Assembly: GCA_040830705.1 (NCBI GenBank)
Contig: JBFOME010000010.1
Coordinates: 62,001-126,000 of the forward strand
Source: Ruegeria_C sp040830705
GTDB taxonomy: Bacteria > Pseudomonadota > Alphaproteobacteria > Rhodobacterales > Rhodobacteraceae
Length of the DNA: 64,000 nt
Direction: 5' to 3'
Shown here: one piece after another, positions 8,553 to 16,006 of the stretch
How the letters are laid out: each line of letters opens with the position of its first letter
Position numbering within the stretch: position 1 is the first letter of the stretch
The notes under the pieces: model-generated
What the model was told of the DNA's origin: nothing
Databases searched by the model: none
What the model saw: only the letters and a program-made list of their open reading frames with translations
Program-made: the position numbers and the translations under genes

Positions 8553-9370
8553 CAGAGCGAAACGATGTGTCGGATTGGTGGCAGACCGAGATTATCGACA
8601 TGGCACCGGGGCAAATCCGCATGCGCGGGCACCCGATTGAGGAGTTGATCGGCACAGTGACGTTCCCGCAGATGATTTGGCTTATGACACGCGGCGAATT
8701 GCCGTCGACAGATCAAGCCAGACTTTTGGAAGCCGCTCTGGTCGCTGCAGTGGATCACGGGCCGCAGGCACCGTCGATCGCCGCCGCGCGCATGGCCGTG
8801 ACCTGCGGGTTGGGGTTGAACGGGGCGATGGCTTCGGCTGTGAACATGCTGGACGATGTGCATGGCGGTGCCGGTGAACAGGCGGTTGAGCTTTATCACT
8901 GGATTGACGATGCACTTGCGCGTGGCTGCGCGATTGATACTGCGGTTGCTGGCATGATCGACCGCTGGCAGGACGAGCGGAGTGCCTTCGTTCCCGGATT
9001 CGGCCACCGATTTCACAAGCCCGAAGACCCGCGCGCGCCGCGACTGCTGGCATTGGTTGATGATGCCGCTTCTCAAGGCATCGTCAGCGGGCAATTCGCC
9101 GCCTTCGGTCGAGCGCTGCAGCGTGAGTTGAACCGTCGCAAAGGCAAACCGGTGCCTATGAATATCGACGGGGCAACCGCGGTGATCTATGCCGAGCTAG
9201 GATTTGCCGGGCCGCTGGCTCGGGGATTGTTCTGTCTGTCGCGATCCGTGGGTGTGATTGCCCATGCCTGGGAACAGACCCAACAGGGCGGGCGCAACAA
9301 AGGACCGACCCCGCCGCAATACCGCTGGACCTATACCGGGCCGAACCCGATCGGGGATGACCGCGCATAA
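8549..9370 (+). CDS. citryl-CoA lyase-like protein (citrate synthase fold)
   Basis: A 273-residue protein of the citrate synthase superfamily, much shorter than a full citrate synthase (about 430 residues) and close in size to citryl-CoA-lyase-like proteins. It has the early IRMRGHPIEELI block, the catalytic-loop MLDDVHGGAG and the GFGHRFHKPEDPRAPRL motif, where family His and Asp residues act in C-C bond cleavage or formation. It is translationally coupled to the CoA-transferase. The likely role is cleavage of a 3-hydroxy-3-carboxyacyl-CoA (citryl-, methylcitryl- or citramalyl-like) made by that partner. The exact substrate cannot be read from the sequence. Confidence 0.8.
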   Translation: MTERNDVSDWWQTEIIDMAPGQIRMRGHPIEELIGTVTFPQMIWLMTRGELPSTDQARLLEAALVAAVDHGPQAPSIAAARMAVTCGLGLNGAMASAVNMLDDVHGGAGEQAVELYHWIDDALARGCAIDTAVAGMIDRWQDERSAFVPGFGHRFHKPEDPRAPRLLALVDDAASQGIVSGQFAAFGRALQRELNRRKGKPVPMNIDGATAVIYAELGFAGPLARGLFCLSRSVGVIAHAWEQTQQGGRNKGPTPPQYRWTYTGPNPIGDDRA

Positions 9371-9471
9371 ATCCGCACCCTCTTCCAATCGACCGCGTTC
9401 TGCTGTATGCGCGCTCCATCTGAAACGTTGTGCCTTGGACCCCGGCACTCGGAAACAAGATGTAAGGGGTC

Positions 9472-9526
9472 GGCGGCAATGGGGCCGCCATGCAATCGGG
9501 AGACCCGCAGGGGCGGGAGCGCTCCC
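9472..9526 (+). promoter_or_regulatory. structured leader of pnp
   Basis: The 171-base gap before pnp can form several hairpins: GGCGGC / GCCGCC (9472-9477 / 9484-9489), CCCGC / GCGGG (9504-9508 / 9513-9517) and a perfect 12-base palindrome (9515-9526) ending 15 bases before the start. The last two are mutually exclusive. In Escherichia coli the pnp leader is an RNase III/PNPase autoregulation target; a similar role here is inference. No sequence homology to that leader is claimed. Confidence 0.4.
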
Positions 9527-9541
9527 ATCTAGGATACGCAT

Positions 9542-11692
9542 ATGTTTGATGTAACGACGAAAAGCATGCAGTGGGGCGAGGAAACGCTCACACTGGAAAC
9601 CGGCAAGGTTGCCCGTCAGGCGGACGGCTCGGTCATTGCCACGCTGGGCGAAACCAGCGTCATGGCCAACGTGACCTTCGCGCGGCAACAAAAGCCCGGT
9701 CAGGATTTCTTCCCGCTGACCGTGCACTACCAAGAAAAATACTATGCCGCCGGTAAGGTTCCGGGTGGCTTCTTTAAGCGCGAGGCGCGCCCGACCGAGA
9801 AAGAGACGCTGACTGCGCGTCTCATCGACCGTCCGATCCGCCCGCTCTTTGTCCCCGGCTTCAAAAACGAAGTGCTGGTGATGTGCACCGTGCTCAGCCA
9901 TGATCTGGTCAATGACCCGGACATGGTTGCGATGATAGCCGCCTCTGCCGCGCTGACCCTGTCGGGCGCGCCGTTCATGGGCCCGATCGCCGGTTGCCGT
10001 GTCGGCTTCGAGGATGGCGAATACGTCCTGAACCCCACCGTGGACGATATGCAGGACCTGCGCCTGAACCCCGAACAGCGTCTGGATCTGGTTGTTGCCG
10101 GCACCAAAGACGCCGTGATGATGGTGGAATCCGAGGCTTATGAACTGACCGAAGCGGAAATGCTGGGTGCGGTGAAATTCGCCCATGAGCAGATCCAGCC
10201 GGTCATCGACCTGATCATCGATCTGGCCGAAGAAGCGGCAAAAGAGCCGTTCGACTTCACCCCGCCGGACTATAGCGAACTTTATGAGGCCGTGAAAGCC
10301 GCGGGTGAAACCGCGATGCGCGCCGCCTTTGCGATCACCGACAAGCAGGAGCGTACCGCCGCTGTTGCCGCCGCCCGTGAGACCATCAAGGAAGCGCTGA
10401 GCGAAGAGCAACTGGAAGACGCCAATCTCGGCTCGGCCCTGAAGAAGCTCGAGGCAGGCATCCTGCGGGGCGACGTGGTCAAGACCGGCAAGCGCATCGA
10501 CGGTCGCGCGACCGACGAAATCCGCCCGATCGTCAGCGAAACCGGCCTGCTGCCCCGGACCCACGGTTCGGCGCTGTTCACCCGTGGTGAAACCCAGGGC
10601 CTCGTGGTGACCACGCTGGGCACCGGCGACGATGAGCAATTCATCGACGCGCTGCATGGCAACTTCAAATCCAACTTCCTGCTGCATTACAACTTCCCGC
10701 CCTATTCGGTTGGTGAAGTGGGCCGCGTGGGCCCTCCGGGCCGTCGTGAAGTTGGCCACGGCAAGCTGGCATGGCGTGCCCTGCAGGCGGTTCTGCCTGC
10801 AGCGACCGACTTCCCCTACACCGTTCGCGTGGTGTCGGAAATCACCGAGTCCAATGGCTCCTCCTCGATGGCGTCGGTCTGCGGTGGGTCGCTGTCGATG
10901 ATGGATGCAGGCGTTCCGCTGAAAGCACCAGTTGCCGGTGTCGCCATGGGTCTGATCCTGGAAGAAGACGGCTCCTACGCGATCCTGTCCGACATTCTGG
11001 GTGACGAAGACCACCTGGGCGACATGGACTTCAAAGTGGCGGGTACCGAAAACGGCATCACCTCGCTGCAGATGGACATCAAGGTTGCGGGCATCACCCC
11101 CGAGATCATGGAGAAAGCCCTGGCGCAAGCCAAGGATGGCCGGATTCACATCCTGGGCGAGATGGGCAAAGCGCTGTCCGAGACCAACGAATTCTCGGTC
11201 CACGCTCCGCGCATCGAGACCATGAACATCCCCACCGACAAGATCCGCGAAGTGATCGGTTCGGGCGGCAAGGTGATCCGCGAAATCGTCGAAGTGTCGG
11301 GCGCCAAGGTCGACATCAACGACGATGGCGTGATCAAGATCGCCTCGCCCAACGGTGAGGCCATCCAAAAAGCCTATGACATGATCCACGCGATCGTGGC
11401 CGAGCCGGAAGAAGGCGCAATCTACACCGGTAAAGTCGTCAAGATCGTCGATTTCGGTGCGTTCGTGAACTTCTTTGGCAAGCGCGACGGTCTGGTCCAC
11501 GTGTCCCAAATCGAAAACCGCCGCCTAAACCATCCGTCGGATGTGTTGAAGGAAGGTCAGGAAGTGAAGGTCAAACTGCTGGGCTTCGACGACCGCGGCA
11601 AGGTGCGCCTGTCGATGAAAGTAGTCGATCAGGAAACCGGCGAAGAGGTCGTGCCTGAGAAGAAAGAAAAGAAAGAGGCAAGCGCAGAGTAA
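9542..11692 (+). CDS. pnp: polyribonucleotide nucleotidyltransferase (PNPase)
   Basis: PNPase is a phosphorolytic 3'-5' exoribonuclease of RNA decay and the degradosome. The 716-residue product has the complete family layout. A first RNase PH domain (residues about 1-145, including PGGFFKREARPTEKE) is followed by the all-helical linker and a second, catalytic RNase PH domain (about 310-545, with FPPYSVGEVGRVGPPGRRE and SNGSSSMASVCGG). A KH domain (IREVIGSGGKVIREI) and an S1 domain (about 620-690) complete it, with a charged Lys/Glu tail. The start at 9542 has a GGAT-like site upstream. A strong terminator follows. It normally follows rpsO but is displaced here by three genes. Confidence 0.98.
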   Translation: MFDVTTKSMQWGEETLTLETGKVARQADGSVIATLGETSVMANVTFARQQKPGQDFFPLTVHYQEKYYAAGKVPGGFFKREARPTEKETLTARLIDRPIRPLFVPGFKNEVLVMCTVLSHDLVNDPDMVAMIAASAALTLSGAPFMGPIAGCRVGFEDGEYVLNPTVDDMQDLRLNPEQRLDLVVAGTKDAVMMVESEAYELTEAEMLGAVKFAHEQIQPVIDLIIDLAEEAAKEPFDFTPPDYSELYEAVKAAGETAMRAAFAITDKQERTAAVAAARETIKEALSEEQLEDANLGSALKKLEAGILRGDVVKTGKRIDGRATDEIRPIVSETGLLPRTHGSALFTRGETQGLVVTTLGTGDDEQFIDALHGNFKSNFLLHYNFPPYSVGEVGRVGPPGRREVGHGKLAWRALQAVLPAATDFPYTVRVVSEITESNGSSSMASVCGGSLSMMDAGVPLKAPVAGVAMGLILEEDGSYAILSDILGDEDHLGDMDFKVAGTENGITSLQMDIKVAGITPEIMEKALAQAKDGRIHILGEMGKALSETNEFSVHAPRIETMNIPTDKIREVIGSGGKVIREIVEVSGAKVDINDDGVIKIASPNGEAIQKAYDMIHAIVAEPEEGAIYTGKVVKIVDFGAFVNFFGKRDGLVHVSQIENRRLNHPSDVLKEGQEVKVKLLGFDDRGKVRLSMKVVDQETGEEVVPEKKEKKEASAE

Positions 11693-11714
11693 TCTGCCCC
11701 TCTGACTGAACAGA

Positions 11715-11744
11715 AAGCCCCGGCCACCGCGCCGGGGCTTTTTT
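11715..11744 (+). terminator. Rho-independent terminator of pnp
   Basis: A stem AAGCCCCGG / CCGGGGCTT (11715-11723 / 11732-11740) with an 8-base loop runs into a run of T. It lies 22 bases after the pnp stop and separates pnp from the convergent acetyltransferase gene; it could also act on the other strand. Confidence 0.9.
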
Positions 11745-11761
11745 GTTTAGGGGTGGCCGCC

Positions 11762-12382
11762 TCAGGCCGAGGGTAGTTTCTGCGCCATCCAATAGGTGCG
11801 GCTGTCTCCGTCGACCGGGACATGTTCAAAGCTCTGGCTGTTCCAGAAAGCGATCGCTCGGCTGTTACCCGGATTGGCCCCAAGATGCACGGCACCAACC
11901 CCCGCGACTCGCGCAATACTGAACCATTCACGCAATAATCGCGCGCCCCAGCCTTTGCCCTGACATTCCGGCAGAAGGTTCAGGTGGACATGAGCAGGAT
12001 AGCATTCAACCAGCCGACGGGGAGGTCGTTTCGGCCTGTGGATCGCCGCAATCCGCCGTTCTTCCACCGTCCACTGGTCGCGTCGCGCGATGTCCGGCAT
12101 CGGATGCGCGGCGCGCAACGGGGGCCACCAATCACGTTCCAGAACGCTGGCGAAGGTGTCGGTATCCGCCGCGCCGACGCAGTAACCTGCGACCCGACCA
12201 TCGGCGACGAGTGAAAGACACAGCGCAGGCGAATACAGGAGATAGGGCGCCGAATATATCTGGCCCATCAGTCTGGGGCGACGATAGAGCTGCGTCGCAT
12301 CCCCGCCGCGATCCCCGGTCAAGAGCGAGATACGGTAGTAGGCGTCGAGGTCTTCTGGCCTTGCGCGTCTGATCTCGATCAC
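11762..12382 (-). CDS. GNAT family N-acetyltransferase
   Basis: A 206-residue GNAT-fold protein. It begins IEIRRARPEDLDAYYRIS, a typical strand 1/helix 1. The acetyl-CoA-binding segment ECQGKGWGARLLREW (Q/RxxGxG/A) is at about residues 145-160, followed by AVHLGANPGNSRAIAFWNS, the usual C-terminal strand-helix. I chose the GTG at 12382 because AGGAG lies seven bases upstream; the frame stays open 150 bases further but adds a non-homologous basic leader. The acceptor substrate is unknown; relatives include aminoglycoside-like and small-amine acetylases. It stands alone, convergent with pnp. Confidence 0.85.
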   Translation of the reverse strand: MIEIRRARPEDLDAYYRISLLTGDRGGDATQLYRRPRLMGQIYSAPYLLYSPALCLSLVADGRVAGYCVGAADTDTFASVLERDWWPPLRAAHPMPDIARRDQWTVEERRIAAIHRPKRPPRRLVECYPAHVHLNLLPECQGKGWGARLLREWFSIARVAGVGAVHLGANPGNSRAIAFWNSQSFEHVPVDGDSRTYWMAQKLPSA

Positions 12383-12576
12383 ATCTGCTCTCCTGCGGTG
12401 CCACCCGAAACCTACATCCGAGAACGCCTGCTGCAACCGAAACGGTGGCCGGGATCGGAGGTGCCGCGCATAAACCTTGGTCCAATTGCGCCGAAATGAA
12501 CCGAAATCCAATCGCAGAACGCCCCGCCGCTGCACAGGTCGGTCTCACCTGACACGCAGCATGATGGAGATGCGAT

Positions 12577-12852
12577 ATGGAAACGCTCAAGACACTCACA
12601 CTCACCGCCCTGATCGCCGCCGCCCCGGTATTGGCAATGGCAAATGTGAATCTCGGCGATACCCTGGGCACTGACGAGGCCACGATCCGAGCCGCGATGG
12701 AAGCGCAGGGTAACACCGTCGAAGAGATCGAGTTCGAAGATGATGAGATCGAGGTTGAACTTCTCAAGGATGGCGTCGAGACTGAGTTGGTCCTGACCCG
12801 GACCGACGGCGTGGTGACCGCCATCGAGATGGAACAGGACGACGACGATTGA
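12577..12852 (+). CDS. small secreted PepSY-like protein
   Basis: A 91-residue protein with a Sec signal peptide (hydrophobic core about residues 6-20, cleavage after AMA at about 22) and a short acidic domain resembling PepSY. That domain has a helix around GTDEATIRAAMEAQG, then strands VEEIEFEDDEIEVEL and ELVLTRTDGVVTAIE. The C-terminus ends in four Asp residues. PepSY domains are thought to inhibit peptidases or sense in the periplasm. It starts after a GGAG site and lies 23 bases upstream of a membrane-anchored LuxR-type regulator, which suggests a sensor/regulator unit. Confidence 0.72.
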   Translation: METLKTLTLTALIAAAPVLAMANVNLGDTLGTDEATIRAAMEAQGNTVEEIEFEDDEIEVELLKDGVETELVLTRTDGVVTAIEMEQDDDD

Positions 12853-12875
12853 TGGCATGATCCCGAAGGAGCCTG

Positions 12876-13379
12876 ATGCAGCTCTCAAACACGTCTTTGC
12901 TGTGGTTTCTTCTGGTGGTGCAGGGTCTCTGCGCCACCTTCTTTCTGGCAGATGCAGTGATCGACTGGACCGGTGGCGAGGCTGCCGGGTTTCGCCATCT
13001 ACACAGTTTCGAGATGGTCCTGGCGCTGGCGCTGATCGGCGGGCTGGCCGCGACGGTTGCGTTGATCCGGGCGCAGGGTGCACGCGAGCGCCAGATGCGG
13101 CGGCAGATTGAGGTGGCCAGCGGGGCATTCGCCGAGGTGATTGCACGCCAGTTCAGCGAGTGGGGGTTGAGCGCGGCCGAGCGGGACGTGGCGCTGATGT
13201 CGATCAAGGGTCTCTCTGTGGCCGAGATTGCCGCATTACGCCAAACCAAGGAAGGCACGATCAAGGCGCAGAGCGCCTCGGTTTACAAGAAGGCCGGGGT
13301 TAGCGGACGGCTGCAACTGTTGAGCTATTTTGTCGAGGAACTGCTGTCTGATCCGCTGCTTGATCAAAAGCCCAAGTGA
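12876..13379 (+). CDS. membrane-anchored LuxR-type HTH regulator
   Basis: A 167-residue protein with two predicted transmembrane helices (about residues 7-28 and 45-64), a short basic linker (RERQMRR), then a C-terminal LuxR/GerE-type helix-turn-helix. The HTH starts at GLSAAERDVALMSIKGLS and includes the recognition-helix block TKEGTIKAQSASVYKKAGV. Single-protein membrane HTH regulators transmit periplasmic signals straight to DNA. The start ATG at 12876 has a perfect AAGGAG. Coupling to the upstream PepSY protein suggests that protein is its periplasmic partner; this is inferred from order and spacing. The target genes are unknown. Confidence 0.85.
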   Translation: MQLSNTSLLWFLLVVQGLCATFFLADAVIDWTGGEAAGFRHLHSFEMVLALALIGGLAATVALIRAQGARERQMRRQIEVASGAFAEVIARQFSEWGLSAAERDVALMSIKGLSVAEIAALRQTKEGTIKAQSASVYKKAGVSGRLQLLSYFVEELLSDPLLDQKPK

Positions 13380-13561
13380 GGCGCCGCAACCCCGGCCCAT
13401 GCTTGAAACAATCCAAGCAGAGCCGCCAGATGGTTCGCGCCAGACGTGCAGGGCGAACACACAATCGCGCGATTGCAGCATGAATACACGCCCGACAGTT
13501 GACCGAACGCTGCGCCCTCGCAACACTTGTGGCATATCGACATCAACCGACGAGTTAGAAA

Positions 13562-14116
13562 ATGCTTTCCCGCCGTACATTTTTGGCAACCGCCGCAGCG
13601 GCTACCCTGCCGCAGGTTTCCCTGGCCAAAGAACCCGCCGTATTTGACCCCACCCCGCAAGAGGTGCGCATCAAGAAAGAATATCTGCCAGGCCAAATGC
13701 TGGTCCTGCCGCGCTCTTTCTATCTGTATTACGTGACCGAGCCGCGCAAGGCGATCCGCTATGGCGTCGGCGTCGGCAAGGCCGGGCTGGAATTCACCGG
13801 CACCGCCACGATCGACGTCAAGAAAGAGTGGCCCACCTGGCGGCCCACGCCCGAGATGATCGAACGCGATCCGGTGGCCTATGCCAAATTTGTCGACAAT
13901 GACTACATCCAACCGGGCGGTGCCGACAACCCACTGGGCGCGCGGGCGCTTTACCTGTTCCAGAACGGCGTCGACACTTATTTCCGCATCCACGGCACCA
14001 CCCAACCCCGGACCATCGGCCATGCAGTCTCAAATGGCTGCATCCGGATGCTGAACGAACATGTGGTGCACCTCTATGAGCGAGTGCCCATCGGCACCGT
14101 GGTCACAGTGCTCTGA
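13562..14116 (+). CDS. L,D-transpeptidase (YkuD) with twin-arginine signal
   Basis: L,D-transpeptidases form 3-3 peptidoglycan cross-links or attach proteins to peptidoglycan in the periplasm. The 184-residue protein starts MLSRRTFLATAAAATLP, a Tat-like signal. The YkuD catalytic signature follows: FRIHGTTQ with His, then SNGCIRM with the nucleophile Cys160. The central domain (about residues 40-184) matches one YkuD module with no LysM. Its TGA overlaps the probable CTG start of the lipoprotein gene, so the two are probably translated together. Confidence 0.92.
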   Translation: MLSRRTFLATAAAATLPQVSLAKEPAVFDPTPQEVRIKKEYLPGQMLVLPRSFYLYYVTEPRKAIRYGVGVGKAGLEFTGTATIDVKKEWPTWRPTPEMIERDPVAYAKFVDNDYIQPGGADNPLGARALYLFQNGVDTYFRIHGTTQPRTIGHAVSNGCIRMLNEHVVHLYERVPIGTVVTVL

Positions 14117-14676
14117 TCTCCACTTCACGATATCCAGTCCGGGTCTGGCTGCTGTTGCTGTTCGTCTTCGGCTGTACCGCCGGACAGGTCCCGACAGACC
14201 CGGCGCCGCCCACACCTGAACAGGTCGAAGCGGTCAAAATGCGCTTTGTCGACCTACAGGAACAGTCTTTTGCGACCGATCTGGAGTATTGCGGCTATCT
14301 TCTGAGGCTACCGGATGGCACCCTCGGATTCTCTGAGATGGTCCAGGGCGGGCATAACGGTTGCACCCCTGAGTTGCCGCAACCGGGATCGACGCTGCTG
14401 GCCTCGATGCACACGCATGGGTCCTACGACCCCGAAGTGCCCGCCGAATTTCCGACCGTCATCGACATAGACAGTGACCGGCGCGAGCGGGTCAACGGCT
14501 TTGTCGCTACGCCGGGCGGGCGGCTCTGGTTTATCGACAGCAGCGTCGGGCGTGTCACACAGCTTTGCGGCTTGAACTGCCTGCCGCAAGATCCGTTCTT
14601 TCAGGCCGGAGATGACGGGATCATCGCGCAAAGCTATACCCGCGCCGAGTTGAAAGACCTTGAGAGCGGTCTCTGA
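14113..14676 (+). CDS. DUF4329-like lipoprotein, probable CTG start
   Basis: A protein of about 187 residues whose C-terminal part resembles DUF4329/JAB-like domains: EYCGYLLRL, an MHTHGSYDPE motif with two histidines, DIDSD and a GGRLWFID strand. The frame is open from 14080, but no ATG, GTG or TTG occurs before a TTG at 14155, which would leave only seven residues before the lipobox Cys. Starting at the CTG at 14113, which overlaps the transpeptidase TGA (CTGA), gives Arg residues, a Leu-rich core and LFVFGC, a good lipoprotein signal. I therefore use 14113. Function unknown, probably envelope-associated like its neighbour. Confidence 0.65.
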   Translation: MISTSRYPVRVWLLLLFVFGCTAGQVPTDPAPPTPEQVEAVKMRFVDLQEQSFATDLEYCGYLLRLPDGTLGFSEMVQGGHNGCTPELPQPGSTLLASMHTHGSYDPEVPAEFPTVIDIDSDRRERVNGFVATPGGRLWFIDSSVGRVTQLCGLNCLPQDPFFQAGDDGIIAQSYTRAELKDLESGL

Positions 14677-14679
14677 AGA

Positions 14680-15294
14680 TCAGGCACTCGACCAGTCGAT
14701 GCCCTCCGCCGGCGCAATTTCCAGCGTTCCTTCCGGAAGGGGCCGCATCAGGTTACGTGCGGCCTCTTGTGATCCGCCCAGCCAGCACCCGACATCCTCA
14801 GGCCGCAGGATGACACCCATCCGGTGGTGGATAGGCCGCACATCCGCGTTGGGTTCGCAGGTTACTGCAGCAACCTGGTGCAGGACCTGACCGCCCGGTG
14901 CGGTCCATACATCGGCGATACCGGCAAAAAGCAGCAACTCTCCAGCATTGGACGACAGCCGCCAGGCGGTTTTACGACGGGTCTTGCCTGTCCATTCATA
15001 CCAGCCATCCACCGGGATCACGACGCGGCGCACCCCCTCGAAGGCGGTTTTGTCGAACACGGTTTCCGACCGCGCGTTGATGATCGTCTCCATCACCGGG
15101 CGCCCGCGCGCATTCACCCGTCCGACCGGAATGATGCCCCACCGCATCCGTTGCAGCCCGCCCAGCGTAAGCACCCAGATCTCCTGCCCCGGCTGTATAT
15201 TGTGGCGCGCGCCATCGGCCGCGCTGGGATCGGGCACGCTAAGCTCCTGCGCAATCTGCGCAACGGGCGTGGTCAGAAAGAAACGTCCCGGCAT
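14680..15294 (-). CDS. SOS response-associated peptidase (SRAP/YedK) family protein lacking catalytic Cys2
   Basis: SRAP proteins (YedK/HMCES) cross-link through Cys2 to abasic sites in single-stranded DNA and shield them. The 204-residue product keeps the fold landmarks: NIQPGQ (Asn32), MRWGIIP, INARSET (Asn73, Glu77), VIPVDGWYEW (catalytic-type Glu) and PIHHRMGVIL (active-site His). However, it begins Met-Pro-Gly-Arg-Phe instead of Met-Cys-Gly-Arg, so the essential nucleophile is Pro. The codon is CCG and unambiguous. The protein may have lost cross-linking activity or bind DNA without covalent capture. It is convergent with the lipoprotein gene, with a three-base gap. Confidence 0.85.
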   Translation of the reverse strand: MPGRFFLTTPVAQIAQELSVPDPSAADGARHNIQPGQEIWVLTLGGLQRMRWGIIPVGRVNARGRPVMETIINARSETVFDKTAFEGVRRVVIPVDGWYEWTGKTRRKTAWRLSSNAGELLLFAGIADVWTAPGGQVLHQVAAVTCEPNADVRPIHHRMGVILRPEDVGCWLGGSQEAARNLMRPLPEGTLEIAPAEGIDWSSA

Positions 15295-15316
15295 TCAGAG
15301 CTCCGGTGCGACCTCG

Positions 15317-15958
15317 TCAGCTGCCCCGATCTTCGGCCAGTTCCGCCAATTCCGCAACCTGCGGACCAAGCGCTTCGACAATTCGGGCAACACCTTCGGC
15401 GTTGGGGTGAATCCCGTCGGGCTGCATCAACCCGCGCGCCTGCGCGGGGGTTTCCACACCCAATCCGGCAAAGAAGTCTTCGGCGTAGAGTGTTCCGAAC
15501 TGCGCAGAAAGATCGGGATATATCGCATCAAAGGCCAGCTTGTAGTCCGGGCCGAAATTACCCGGCGCATCCATCCCGATCAACAGAACAGGGATACCGG
15601 CATTTCCCGCAGCCTCCAGGATCACGGTCAGATTGCGATGCGCCTCTGACGGATCCAAACCCCGCAACAGATCATTGCCACCCAGCGTCACGATCATCGC
15701 GTCAACCTCGGGCGTGAGCGCCCAGTCAACCCGAGCTGCCCCACCCGCAGTCGTGTCACCCGAAACGCCAGCATTGATTACCACAGCATCGACGCCTTGC
15801 GCGTCGAGCCAGACTTGCAACTGCGGCACAAATCCTTGTTCGGGCACCAGCCCGTATCCCTGCGTCAGGCTGTCGCCCAGCGCCACGATCTGCACCGGCT
15901 CTGCCCGAAGCGCGCAAGCCCATAGACAAATCAGACCGCTCATCAGAACCTTGCGCAT
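15317..15958 (-). CDS. SGNH-family arylesterase / thioesterase I-like (TesA)
   Basis: A 213-residue exported GDSL/SGNH hydrolase. After a signal peptide (MRKVLMSGLICLWACALRAE) come block I ALGDSLTQGYG with the Ser nucleophile, block II INAGVSGDTTAGG, block III LGGNDLLRG and block V PDGIHPNAEG with the Asp-His pair. Relatives are periplasmic lysophospholipase/arylesterase enzymes. The start at 15958 is chosen because it opens on the signal peptide; an in-frame GTG upstream adds 12 residues. It is divergent from an ABC ATPase/permease pair, an arrangement common in proteobacteria (tesA-ybbA-ybbP). Confidence 0.92.
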   Translation of the reverse strand: MRKVLMSGLICLWACALRAEPVQIVALGDSLTQGYGLVPEQGFVPQLQVWLDAQGVDAVVINAGVSGDTTAGGAARVDWALTPEVDAMIVTLGGNDLLRGLDPSEAHRNLTVILEAAGNAGIPVLLIGMDAPGNFGPDYKLAFDAIYPDLSAQFGTLYAEDFFAGLGVETPAQARGLMQPDGIHPNAEGVARIVEALGPQVAELAELAEDRGS

Positions 15959-16006
15959 GGCGCCAACCGCTCCATATCCCATTGAAACCGTCACAGGATT
16001 CGATCA

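Noticed and set aside
9197..11509. A 770-codon open frame antisense to pnp
   Set aside because: It is a shadow of the GC-rich pnp frame: no ribosome-binding site, biased His/Gly/Asp/Arg composition, and pnp on the other strand has full homology.
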